From contig JAPUEI010000060.1 in assembly GCA_027492675.1 (NCBI GenBank), positions 1 through 62,687 of the forward strand: DNA of 62,687 bases, given 5' to 3'. The DNA is from Propionibacteriaceae bacterium. GTDB taxonomy: Bacteria > Actinomycetota > Actinomycetes > Propionibacteriales > Propionibacteriaceae. The position numbers were made by a program, and so were the translations under genes. Below are positions 55,101-62,687 of the stretch, piece after piece. The notes under the pieces are model-generated. The model ran no database searches and was not told the origin of the DNA. It worked only from the letters and a program-made list of their open reading frames with translations. Position 1 is the stretch's first letter. Every line of letters starts with the position of its first letter.

Positions 55101-57620
55101 CAACGCGCACGTGCGCAGCACCAGGTCGCCGGCCTCGTCGCTGGCCGCCAGGTCGACCTCGGCGAGGATCGACCAGTCGTGGTTGCCCTCGGGGTCGTCG
55201 AGCACCTGCCGCACCTCCCAGCGCCGTCCGGCGAGCTCGCTGACCAGCAGCAGGCCGGGTCCGCGGGAGTCCGGGCCCATGCCGACGGTCTCGTGCTCGT
55301 CGTAGTACGCGTCCAGCGCCCGCTCCCACGCCGTACGGTCCATGACGATCTGCTGCGGCGGGTCGGTCGCGGCCGCGGCCAGCTCCTCGGCCTCGACGAG
55401 CCCCGCGAGGTCGTCGTGGCCCACGAGCTCCACCCGCCTGTACATCGCATTGCGTACGAGCACACGGAACGCCCGCTGGTTGGCCGTGATCGGGCGCTCG
55501 GACACCTCGGGCGTCTCGCCCGGTTCGAGGCCCGCCAGCAATGACTCCCACTCGGCCACGAGTGACGAGTCCGTCTGGCGTACGAGCTCGCCGAGCCACT
55601 CCACGAGGTCGCTGAACGACTCGTCGCGGCTCGCGGCCGGGATCGTACGTCGCAGTGCCCGATACGCGTCCGACAGGTAGCGCAGCAGCACGCCCTCGGC
55701 CCGCGCCAGCCGGTAGTGCGCGACGTACTCGGTGAACGTCAGCCCCCGCTCGTACAGATCCCTGACCACCGACTTCGGTCGCAGCGCGTCGGGCAGCCAC
55801 GGGTGGGTCTGCCTGTACGAGCGGAGCGTGTGCTCGAGCAGCTCCGCGAGCGGCTTGGGCCAGGTGACCTGCTCGAGCAGCTCCATGCGCTCGTCGTACT
55901 CGATGCCTTCGTCCTTCATCTCCCGCACGGCCTCGCCGCGCGCCTCGAACTGCTGCGCCAGCAGCACGGCGAGCGGGTCCTCCAGCGTCGCCTCGATGAC
56001 GCTGACCAGGTCCAGCGCGTACGTCGGCGCGTCCGGGTCGAGCACGTCCACGACGGCCAGTGCGTACGCGCTCAGGGGCTGGTTGAGCGCGAAGTCGTGC
56101 TGCAGGTCGAGCGTCAGCCGGTGCGTACGTCCCGTCGCGTCCGGCTCGGGCAGCGGCACGACGATGCCGGCGCTCAGCAGCGACCGCCCGATGGCCAGCG
56201 CGCGTCGGACGAGGCGGCGGCGCGACGCGGGCTCCTCGTGGTTCTCCATGAGCAGCCGGCGCAGCGTCTCCACGGGGTTCCCCGGGCGGGCGATCACGTC
56301 GAGCACCATCGAGTACGTCACCTGCATGCGGCTGCGCAGCGGCTCCGGCGGCGAGCCGACGAGGCGGTCGAAGGTCTCGCGGGTGTACGAGACGACGCCC
56401 TCGGGCGGCTTCTTCCGCACGATCTTGCGCTGTGCCTTCACGTCGTCGCCGGCCTTGGCGACGGCCTTGGCGTTCGCGATCACGTGTTCGGGTGCCTGCG
56501 CGACCACGTACCCGATCGTGTCGAATCCCGCCCGTCCGGCGCGGCCGGCGATCTGGTGGAAGCTGCGCGCGGACAGAATGCGGGAGCGGTGCCCGTCGAA
56601 GTGGGCGAGCGTCGTGAAGAGCACCGTACGGATGGGCACGTTGATGCCGACCCCGAGCGTGTCGGTGCCGCAGACCACGCTCAGCAGGCCGGCCTGCGCG
56701 AGCCGCTCCACGAGCCGGCGGTAGCGCGGCAGCATCCCCGCGTGGTGCACGCCGATGCCACGTCGGACCAGCTTCGACAACGTCCGGCCGAAGCCCGCCG
56801 AGAACCGGAACGTCGCGACCATGGCGGCGATCTCGTCGCGCTGCGACCGGTTGCCCAGGTCGACGCTCAGCAGCGACTGGGCGCGTTCGAGGGCGTCCTT
56901 CTGCGTGGCATGCACGACGTACACCGGCGCCCGTCGCTCGGCGATGATCTCCGCGATCGTGTCGTGGACCGGGGTCATCGCCCACTCGTACGACAGGGGC
57001 ACGGGACGTACGGCGTCGTCGACGAGCACCGTCGGTCGCCCCGTGCGGCGCGCGAGGTCGATGCGCAGATCGCGGGTGTCGCCCAGCGTGGCCGACATCA
57101 GCAGGAACTGGGCGCGGTTCAGCTCGAGCAGGGGTACCTGCCAGGCCCAGCCCCGGGAGGCGTCGCCGTAGTAGTGGAACTCGTCGGCCACCACACTCGC
57201 GACGTTCGCGTCGGCGCCTTCGCGCAGAGCCAGGTTCGCGAGGATCTCGGCCGTGCAGCAGATGATCGGCGCGTCGGGGTTCACGGACGCATCCCCCGTG
57301 AGCATGCCCACCCGGTCGGCGCCGAACGCGTCGACGAGGGCGAAGAACTTCTCGCTGACGAGGGCCTTGATGGGTGCGGTGTAGTACGTCCGACCGCCTG
57401 CGGCCACCGTCGCGAGGTGGAGCGCCATCGCGACCAGCGACTTGCCGGACCCCGTGGGCGTCGCCAGCACGACGTTGGCGCCGCTCAGCAGCTCGAGGAT
57501 CGACTCCTCCTGGTGGGGGTACGGCTCCAGACCGCGCTCCGCCAACCAGCCCGCGAACGCCTCGTACACCTCGTCGGTGCCGTGCAGACCCGCGTCGAGC
57601 AGGTCGCCCAGCGCGCTCAT
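55086..57620 (-). CDS. DEAD/DEAH-box RNA helicase with DUF3516 domain
   Basis: An 844-residue superfamily 2 helicase. Motif I ATPTGSGKS (about 52-60), motif II DEFH (about 147-150), motif III SAT, and motif VI HQIAGRAGRAGFD (about 350). The C-terminal half (about 420-844) is the DUF3516 domain of actinobacterial and related Ski2-like helicases. The substrate is probably structured RNA. The ATG at 57620 overlaps the stop of the KDPG-aldolase-like gene (ATGA). It converges with the amidase gene. Confidence 0.92.
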   Translation of the reverse strand: MSALGDLLDAGLHGTDEVYEAFAGWLAERGLEPYPHQEESILELLSGANVVLATPTGSGKSLVAMALHLATVAAGGRTYYTAPIKALVSEKFFALVDAFGADRVGMLTGDASVNPDAPIICCTAEILANLALREGADANVASVVADEFHYYGDASRGWAWQVPLLELNRAQFLLMSATLGDTRDLRIDLARRTGRPTVLVDDAVRPVPLSYEWAMTPVHDTIAEIIAERRAPVYVVHATQKDALERAQSLLSVDLGNRSQRDEIAAMVATFRFSAGFGRTLSKLVRRGIGVHHAGMLPRYRRLVERLAQAGLLSVVCGTDTLGVGINVPIRTVLFTTLAHFDGHRSRILSARSFHQIAGRAGRAGFDTIGYVVAQAPEHVIANAKAVAKAGDDVKAQRKIVRKKPPEGVVSYTRETFDRLVGSPPEPLRSRMQVTYSMVLDVIARPGNPVETLRRLLMENHEEPASRRRLVRRALAIGRSLLSAGIVVPLPEPDATGRTHRLTLDLQHDFALNQPLSAYALAVVDVLDPDAPTYALDLVSVIEATLEDPLAVLLAQQFEARGEAVREMKDEGIEYDERMELLEQVTWPKPLAELLEHTLRSYRQTHPWLPDALRPKSVVRDLYERGLTFTEYVAHYRLARAEGVLLRYLSDAYRALRRTIPAASRDESFSDLVEWLGELVRQTDSSLVAEWESLLAGLEPGETPEVSERPITANQRAFRVLVRNAMYRRVELVGHDDLAGLVEAEELAAAATDPPQQIVMDRTAWERALDAYYDEHETVGMGPDSRGPGLLLVSELAGRRWEVRQVLDDPEGNHDWSILAEVDLAASDEAGDLVLRTCALDRLD

Positions 57621-58264
57621 GACGCCGGCGGCCTCCACGGGCCGACACGTTCGGCCTCGGCCGTGTAGTTGCGGGCGCGGTCGCGCAGGTAGCCGATCTC
57701 GCCGTAGCCCGTGATGTCGGCGAGCAGCGACGGGTCCGCCACCACCGCGAAGGCGCCCGCGTTGAGCCACTGCGTCACGCCGTACGGACTCGAGCCGCCC
57801 GCGATCAGCAACGCGCTGCCCGCCGCGGCCAGAGCGTGGGGTGCGTACGTGGTGCCGAGCACGTCGGCCGGGTGGATGAGCACCCCGGTGGCGCCGAACC
57901 CGACGGCGGTCGCGATCTCGCCCGGCGTCAGCGCCCCGGCGAAGAACGGCATGGAACGCCGGGCCGCGGCCTGGGCGAGGGTCTTGCTGCCGATCGGCGC
58001 GAGCGCGTACTCCGCCCCTGCGGACTGGGCGCGGGTGAGATCGCCGGCGGTGCGGACGCCGTGGACTCCGAAGGTCGCTCTGCCTCCGAGCGGTGTGGCC
58101 AGCTTCTCGATCACGTCGAGGTCGCCGACGTCGAAGGTCATGGCCGCGAAGCCTTCCTCGACGAGGATCGTGGCGGCCACGATCGCGCGCGCGGTCGTGC
58201 CACGCGGGAAGGAGGCCAGCAGCCGGGTCTCCGAGAGCATCCCCAGCGGGCCGCCATCAGTCAT
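57617..58264 (-). CDS. KDPG-aldolase-like TIM-barrel protein, probably lacking the Schiff-base lysine
   Basis: A 215-residue protein. ASFPRGTTARAIVAATILVEEGFAAMTF, FGVHGVRTAGDLTRAQSAGAEYALAPIG, then MPFFAGALTPGEIATAVGFGATG and VLIHPADVLG match in order the 2-keto-3-deoxy-6-phosphogluconate aldolase barrel. In true aldolases the strand before F-P-A carries the catalytic Lys; here the same place reads VLIHPAD without it, and the VSPG motif reads LAPI. It may be a non-aldolase member. It is translationally coupled to the helicase, an odd pairing. Confidence 0.7.
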   Translation of the reverse strand: MTDGGPLGMLSETRLLASFPRGTTARAIVAATILVEEGFAAMTFDVGDLDVIEKLATPLGGRATFGVHGVRTAGDLTRAQSAGAEYALAPIGSKTLAQAAARRSMPFFAGALTPGEIATAVGFGATGVLIHPADVLGTTYAPHALAAAGSALLIAGGSSPYGVTQWLNAGAFAVVADPSLLADITGYGEIGYLRDRARNYTAEAERVGPWRPPAS

Positions 58265-58299
58265 GGGTCACATCTTGCCGTACGTGTCTGTCGATCCCG

Positions 58300-59295
58300 T
58301 CACGCCGAGCGTCTGCGGCCGAAGTCGCTGCCGAAACCGCGGCGCTCGCCGGGGAGAAGCTCGTGGCGCCGCCAGGCCAGCACCCAGACCACACACAGGG
58401 CGGCGAACGCGTACAGCGCCACCGCGCCGAGGAAGAAGCCGGCTGTCGAGGCAGGGGTCGGGACGTCGCGGCGCGTCGCGGAGGCGACCGCAGAGCCGGT
58501 CTCGCGGGTCGCGGAGACCTGGGAGGTCGGCGGAAGGCTGGAGGGAGGGACGATGCTGGGCGAGGGTACGGGCGTGGGCGTGACCGCTGCGGTGACGGTG
58601 GCCTTGAACCCCGTCCGGGCGGCAGGGAAGCGCCCGTCACCGGCGAAGCTGACCGTCACCGTGAGGCTGGCGGGCTGCCCGGTCGACGGCAGCGCGAGTG
58701 GGGCCGAGAACGCGCCGGTCGCGTCGGTCGCACCCATCGCCGTGACACCGCCGAAGTCGCAGACGATGTCCACACGGGCCGAGTCGATCGGGGTGCCGTT
58801 GCTGGTGAGCGTTCCGGCCACGGTGAGCACGTCACCCGCGTGCACGGGGTTGGGCGTCAGCGTGGCGGCGATCGTCGTCGTGACGGCCGGTGGCGGCGGC
58901 GAGGACGGGGTGTCGTGGACGGTAACCGGCTGCATGGCCGCGGCGGCCCGATAGGTCTTGTCGCCCCCGAACGTCGCGTTCACGATGTGCATGCCCGGCG
59001 ACGGCAGCGCAGCCGACGTCGCGTACGAGCCGTCGGCGTCGGTGACGACCTGCTTGATGACCTGGTTGTCGAGCGAGAGGTAGATCGTGGCGCCGGCGAT
59101 CGGCTGGTTGACCGACTGCAGCTTGCCGCTCATGTCGAGGGAGTTGTTGTCCGCCGTGGCCTTGAGCGACAGGTTGGCGGGCTGGTTGGGCGCCGCCGGG
59201 AGCACAGCGTGCGCCGAGACCGGCGCGGACCAGAGCAGCGCGAGGAGCGCCCAGGCAGCGAGGGCGACACCTCGCACTTTCCTGAGATATCTCAT
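58300..59295 (-). CDS. Membrane-anchored Ig-like repeat protein
   Basis: A 331-residue exported protein. Signal peptide about 1-29 (VSAHA). Two Ig-like domains: the first at 38-125 (a carboxypeptidase regulatory-like GATIYLSLDNQVIKQVVTD region) and the second at 138-235 (Big_3-type, LTPNPVHAGDVLTVAGTL). A Pro/Ser-rich linker runs to about 285, a membrane helix spans about 287-308, and a basic cytoplasmic tail ends GRRRSA. There is no LPXTG motif. It is probably a surface adhesive or spacer protein. GGAGG precedes the ATG. Confidence 0.8.
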   Translation of the reverse strand: MRYLRKVRGVALAAWALLALLWSAPVSAHAVLPAAPNQPANLSLKATADNNSLDMSGKLQSVNQPIAGATIYLSLDNQVIKQVVTDADGSYATSAALPSPGMHIVNATFGGDKTYRAAAAMQPVTVHDTPSSPPPPAVTTTIAATLTPNPVHAGDVLTVAGTLTSNGTPIDSARVDIVCDFGGVTAMGATDATGAFSAPLALPSTGQPASLTVTVSFAGDGRFPAARTGFKATVTAAVTPTPVPSPSIVPPSSLPPTSQVSATRETGSAVASATRRDVPTPASTAGFFLGAVALYAFAALCVVWVLAWRRHELLPGERRGFGSDFGRRRSA

Positions 59296-59404
59296 CGAGT
59301 CTGTTCCTCCCGGCCAGTGATCGAACCGTTCACTGTGTTCTGATTGTGGACCTGATCAGGGAGTGTACGGTCAAAGGCTCGCGGTTGGACCATTCGGGGC
59401 CCAC

Positions 59405-59432
59405 TTGACGTCCCCAATGCTGAGGGTATGCT
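59405..59432 (+). promoter_or_regulatory. Sigma-70-type promoter of the wall hydrolase gene
   Basis: TTGACG (59405-59410), a 16-base spacer and TATGCT (59427-59432) lie about 50 bp upstream of the GTG start at 59483. A GCTGAGG/CCTCAGC pair flanks the -10. This is the clearest promoter in the window. Confidence 0.6.
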
Positions 59433-59482
59433 GAGAAAGCCTCAGCCTTTGGGTGGTGCTGAGCGACTTGGGGAGATCCACT

Positions 59483-60403
59483 GTGGCTGGACGCGCGCGA
59501 CGAAGTGCAGGTGAGTACGACTCGTTCGACACCGAGGCGACTCCCGCACGCCGGGCGCTCGATGCCCCAGACGCTGCCGCCCCTGTGAAGGTGCGCCCGT
59601 TCGTGCTCGGCGTCACCCTTCTCGCGACGGCACTGTGGGCCGGCCTCACCCTCACCTCGTCGGTCCCCGCGGCGGGCACCACGGTCGCCCTACCGGCGGC
59701 CTCGACGGCGACGTACGACAGCAGCGATGTCGACACCGTCAGCCGCGGAGCGGTCGACCGCGAGGCGGCCATCGTCACGGCGTCCGCGACCCCGACCCCG
59801 GCGGCCACCACGGCAGCCCCGGCTCCGGTGGTGTTCGCGGTCAGCAGCGTCGCGTACCTGCGAGATCAGCCGGCCACGACGGGCAAGATCCTCGCCACTC
59901 TCGCCGTCGGCACGAAGGTCACCGCGACCGCCGACGCCGCCAACGGCTGGCAGGCGGTGACCAGCGGCACGCTCACCGGCTTCGTGAAGAGCTCACTGCT
60001 CGCGACGCCGAAGGCAGCGGGTACGAAGACGGTGACGGTCTCGAGCGCGTACCCCGCCTGCGCCTCCGGCTCGGCCGTCGAGAGCGGTCTGGTCGCGCAC
60101 ACGATCCTGGTGCACCGCGCGGTCTGCACGACGTACCCCAGCATCACCAGCTACGGAGGCATCCGCGGCGACGGCAGCGAGCACGCGTCCGGCCACGCCC
60201 TCGACATCATGGTCTCCGGCAGCCTCGGCACCGACGTGGCCGCGTGGTTGCGGGCGAACTACGCCTCCCTGGGCATCACCGAGATCATCTACCAACAGCG
60301 CATCTGGACGACCCAGCGCGCATCAGAGGGATGGCGGGCGATGGAGGACCGCGGCAGCGCCACGGCCAACCACTACGACCACATCCACGTCCTCACGAGC
60401 TAG
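59483..60403 (+). CDS. SH3-domain wall hydrolase with M15/VanY-like C-terminal domain
   Basis: A 306-residue type II membrane or secreted protein. The cytoplasmic N-terminus is 1-36, a membrane helix spans about 38-60 and a Thr/Ala/Pro linker follows. A bacterial SH3 domain is at 116-174 (VAYLRDQP...GWQAVTSGTLTGFVKSSLL). The C-terminal domain at 190-306 has HASGHALD (about 234-241) and HYDHIHV (about 297-303), the zinc ligand layout of VanY/M15-like peptidases in the ARB_07466 family. It probably cleaves peptidoglycan peptides. The GTG at 59483 has GGGGAG at 7 bp. Confidence 0.87.
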   Translation: MAGRARRSAGEYDSFDTEATPARRALDAPDAAAPVKVRPFVLGVTLLATALWAGLTLTSSVPAAGTTVALPAASTATYDSSDVDTVSRGAVDREAAIVTASATPTPAATTAAPAPVVFAVSSVAYLRDQPATTGKILATLAVGTKVTATADAANGWQAVTSGTLTGFVKSSLLATPKAAGTKTVTVSSAYPACASGSAVESGLVAHTILVHRAVCTTYPSITSYGGIRGDGSEHASGHALDIMVSGSLGTDVAAWLRANYASLGITEIIYQQRIWTTQRASEGWRAMEDRGSATANHYDHIHVLTS

Positions 60404-60435
60404 GTGCTGCCCCCAACGGCAACCCACACCCAGGT

Positions 60436-60468
60436 TCGCGGCTCCTCGGCCCCCCCGAGGAGCCGCGA
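60436..60468. terminator. Bidirectional terminator hairpin
   Basis: TCGCGGCTCCTCGG (60436-60449) and CCGAGGAGCCGCGA (60455-60468) are perfect 14-bp arms with a C5 loop, between the convergent wall hydrolase and DUF2339 genes. Confidence 0.8.
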
Positions 60469-60505
60469 CGGCGTTCGGGGGGTCGTCGTGGGGCTCGGCG
60501 AGACG

Positions 60506-62494
60506 TCAGGCGGCGGCCGGGTGGGTTGCCGCACGGGCCCGGTCGTACGCCCTCGCGTAGCCCACGCCGAGCACCAGGAGCAGCAGGCCCACGCCCACGA
60601 AGGCGAGGCCGCGTTCGATGCCCGTGAGCACCGACAGGTCGATGAGGAACAGCTTGGCCGTCGCGGAGGCCGCCAGCACGAGGCCCAGCGTCACCCAGCC
60701 GGCGCCCGCACCGCGGCGCAGCGGGACCCACAGCGCCATCACGGAGGCCAGCGCCCAGAGCACGGTCACCGTGGCTGAGGCGATCAGGTAGCCCGCGGCC
60801 ACCGTCGACAGGGTGCGGCCGAGCAGTACACCGAGCGAGTCGACCGTGGCCGACGCGGCGAGCAGGCCGAGGACGATGGCGAGGTTGCGGTACCAGCGGG
60901 GCTGCGACCCGGGGAGCACTGCGGGCCAGGCCAGGTAGGCGAGCAGCGCCCAGGCCGTGAGGAAGGCGCTGGTGCCGACGGGCGAGCTGTACTGCGCGAC
61001 CACGACGAGCAGGAAGGCCGGGACGATCCACACGAGCGTCGCCATCGTGCCGAGCACGGCCGAGGCGAGAGCCACCAGGCGCGAGCGGGAGAACAGCGCG
61101 ACGGAGGCGTACGCCGCGGCGACCGCAGCGAGGACCGTGGTGGTGTGGTCGCCACCGGCGATGCGCAGCCCGGCGAACGTGACGAGCAGCGCGCCGACCG
61201 GGATGACGGCCGAGCGGGGGATGCGGTCGAACAGGGGGAGTGCGGCGGCGGCGAGGTACGTGATCGCCAGGATCCCCAGAGCCACGGAGCCCCAGACCTG
61301 GCCGAGCTGCCACGCCGCGTACAGGGCCGGGAGCGGCGCGAGCGTCACCAGCACGGCGATCACGACCTGCTCGTGATGCCCAGCGCTGCGGCCGAGCCAT
61401 GCCGACACCAGACCCGAGAGCGCGAAGACGCCCGCGATGACGGTGAGCAGCACGGTGTCGATGCTCGTGCCAGGCGTAGCGGCCGACGCGGCGAGCGTGA
61501 GCAGGACGAGGGCGGGGGCCGTACGGGCGACGAGGAAGATCGGCCAGCTGGTGCGCAGCTGCGCGAGGATCGCGACGACGGAGAGGACGACGGCGAAGGC
61601 CACGCCGATGCGCGGGTCACCGCCGAGGTAGGCGCCGATGAGGCTCGCGCTGGCCACGCCGAGGGAGGCCAGCCACTGGCTGCGCCACAGCACGGCGACC
61701 GCGACGACGGCCAGGCCGAGAACTGCCGTGCCTGACAGGGCGGCCCAGCTCGGGATGAAGGTGTACAGGCTGCCGGCGGCGTACAGGCCGAGGTAGCCCG
61801 CGGCCGCGCCCGTCGCGAGCAGCGCGTGGGCGCCCGCGTTCTCGGGGTCGCGGCGACGGATGACGAACGCGACGCCGGCCAGCACCGCACCGAGCGCGCC
61901 GGAAGAGATCGTGCGGGCGAGCGGGCCGAAGTAGCCGTTCTGCGCAGCCAGCACCAGGATGAACGCGATCCCGACGAGGGTGATCACGGCGCCGACGCCG
62001 GCCACCAGGCGCGAGACCAGCTGCGTGCGGGAGATGCCCAGGCGCGCGGCGAGTGCTGTACCGATGGGCAGCGTCGGCTGGGGAGCCGGTGGCGTGACAG
62101 GGGGCAGCGACGCCGGGATCTGGCGCGTCACAGGCAGACCGGTGGGCGGCGGGAAGTTCGGTGCGGGCGGCGGGGTCTGCTGCGGCGAGCGTGCCGCGAC
62201 CTCGGCCTGCCGGGCGGCGAGTGGGCCGACGGGCTGCTGGGCTGCAGGCTGCGGTGCCGGAGCGTACATCGGCATGGACGGACGCGGCGCGGGCACAGGG
62301 CGTACCGGCATCGGCTGAGGAGGTACGGGCATCGGCTGAGGGGGTACGGGCCGGGGCTGCGCGATGGCCGCCGCCGACTGCTCCGCGGCGAGCGCATCGG
62401 CGAGCGCGTGCAGGTTGCGGTTGAGCTGGGCGGTGTTGGCAGCGATGAGGTCGTGGCTGCGAAGGACCCGGTAGAGGGACTCGTTGACGGTCAT
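60506..62494 (-). CDS. DUF2339 family polytopic membrane protein
   Basis: A 662-residue membrane protein. A cytoplasmic N-terminus (1-150) has a short helix (NLHALADALAAEQSAAAIAQ) and a Pro/Gln/Met-rich low-complexity stretch with PVPPQPMP tandem repeats. About 18 hydrophobic segments follow from about 155. GYLGLYAAGSLYTFIPS and the C-terminal KLFLIDLSVLTGIERGLAFVGVG are DUF2339 hallmarks. The function is unknown; a role in envelope or surface glycan transport has been proposed for relatives by shape only. The ATG at 62494 follows AAAGGCC. Confidence 0.88.
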   Translation of the reverse strand: MTVNESLYRVLRSHDLIAANTAQLNRNLHALADALAAEQSAAAIAQPRPVPPQPMPVPPQPMPVRPVPAPRPSMPMYAPAPQPAAQQPVGPLAARQAEVAARSPQQTPPPAPNFPPPTGLPVTRQIPASLPPVTPPAPQPTLPIGTALAARLGISRTQLVSRLVAGVGAVITLVGIAFILVLAAQNGYFGPLARTISSGALGAVLAGVAFVIRRRDPENAGAHALLATGAAAGYLGLYAAGSLYTFIPSWAALSGTAVLGLAVVAVAVLWRSQWLASLGVASASLIGAYLGGDPRIGVAFAVVLSVVAILAQLRTSWPIFLVARTAPALVLLTLAASAATPGTSIDTVLLTVIAGVFALSGLVSAWLGRSAGHHEQVVIAVLVTLAPLPALYAAWQLGQVWGSVALGILAITYLAAAALPLFDRIPRSAVIPVGALLVTFAGLRIAGGDHTTTVLAAVAAAYASVALFSRSRLVALASAVLGTMATLVWIVPAFLLVVVAQYSSPVGTSAFLTAWALLAYLAWPAVLPGSQPRWYRNLAIVLGLLAASATVDSLGVLLGRTLSTVAAGYLIASATVTVLWALASVMALWVPLRRGAGAGWVTLGLVLAASATAKLFLIDLSVLTGIERGLAFVGVGLLLLVLGVGYARAYDRARAATHPAAA

Positions 62495-62687
62495 GGTGTG
62501 GCCTTTCTGGGCTGACACCTCGACGCTAGGGACGCGCGGGTCCGCCACCATCTGACCGAGGTCGTACATAACAGCCCATCCGAGGTCCCCAACGCGGCGT
62601 ACGAGCGGGCTGCGAACTGGGATCCGTCCCTCCACGGCCGAAACCCTGGCTCGGGGAGAGGTCCCATACCCCTCGGGGAGAGGTCTC
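62495..62687. other. Upstream region of the DUF2339 gene to the window edge
   Basis: No gene was seen. TCGGGGAGAGGTC occurs twice, at 62651-62663 and 62673-62685 (22-bp step), a possible regulator site. GGGGAGA also occurs in the hairpin before the amidase gene (52329). Confidence 0.35.

Noticed and set aside
58300..59295. LPXTG sorting signal on the Ig-like protein
   Set aside because: There is a C-terminal helix and basic tail, but no LPXTG or LAXTG motif before it, so simple membrane anchoring is preferred.

Overview
The window is chromosomal DNA of a high-GC Gram-positive bacterium (Actinomycetota), most likely Nocardioidaceae and possibly Aeromicrobium-like. The signs are GC-rich coding sequence with many GTG starts, and lineage-typical genes: polyphosphate glucokinase, an MmpS-like protein, DUF2277, DUF5302, CU044_5270, a DUF3516 helicase, and a surface protein with an LAxTG-type sorting signal. 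The tetranucleotide GTAC is strikingly frequent in genes and spacers alike. The genus is inference. No rRNA, tRNA, CRISPR array, complete insertion sequence or prophage was seen.

Layout. 0-6.2 kb: a DUF2871 membrane protein, then a leftward agmatine deiminase operon (transporter, agmatine deiminase, putrescine carbamoyltransferase, carbamate kinase) ending in a TetR regulator. A perfect 11-2-11 palindrome lies just upstream of the first gene. 6.4-14.6 kb: mixed housekeeping and unknown genes: MATE exporter, MmpS-like protein, 6-phosphogluconate dehydrogenase, an unknown gene coupled to a PfkB kinase, YbaK, an MFS gene remnant, SRPBCC protein, lipoprotein, SGNH hydrolase and FMN-barrel protein. 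14.7-22.2 kb: a complete kdpFABCDE potassium uptake operon with stepped CGTCA repeats upstream. 22.3-29.6 kb: aminotransferase, marR-MATE pair, polyphosphate glucokinase, CE7 esterase, LtrA and small proteins.

29.6-37.8 kb: GH38 alpha-mannosidase, a secreted S8 protease with three LDTR repeats, a HAD phosphatase and adenosine deaminase. Two copies of a 68-bp palindromic repeat lie in opposite orientation in this region, and a different palindromic element sits in frame inside the mannosidase. 37.8-45 kb: small proteins, DUF4261 plus a zinc-ribbon protein, citrate synthase, and an ECF sigma factor coupled to a membrane-anchored CU044_5270 protein. An unusual array of eight inverted ~20-bp units at 45.04-45.22 kb separates two convergent genes.

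45.2-62.7 kb: a conserved ATP-grasp/alpha-E/transglutaminase operon, a TrkA-N potassium channel, and a cell-envelope district: an LANTG surface protein, a peptidoglycan amidase with LDTR repeats, an Ig-like membrane protein, an SH3/M15-like wall hydrolase and a DUF2339 membrane protein. A DUF3516 helicase coupled to a KDPG-aldolase-like protein sits among them.

Themes are amine catabolism with ATP gain, potassium homeostasis, and secreted or wall-associated proteins. The best candidates for new biology are the TetR-linked agmatine operon and its RNA/DNA control elements, the inverted repeat array at 45 kb, the shared LDTR repeat module, and the mobile palindromes.
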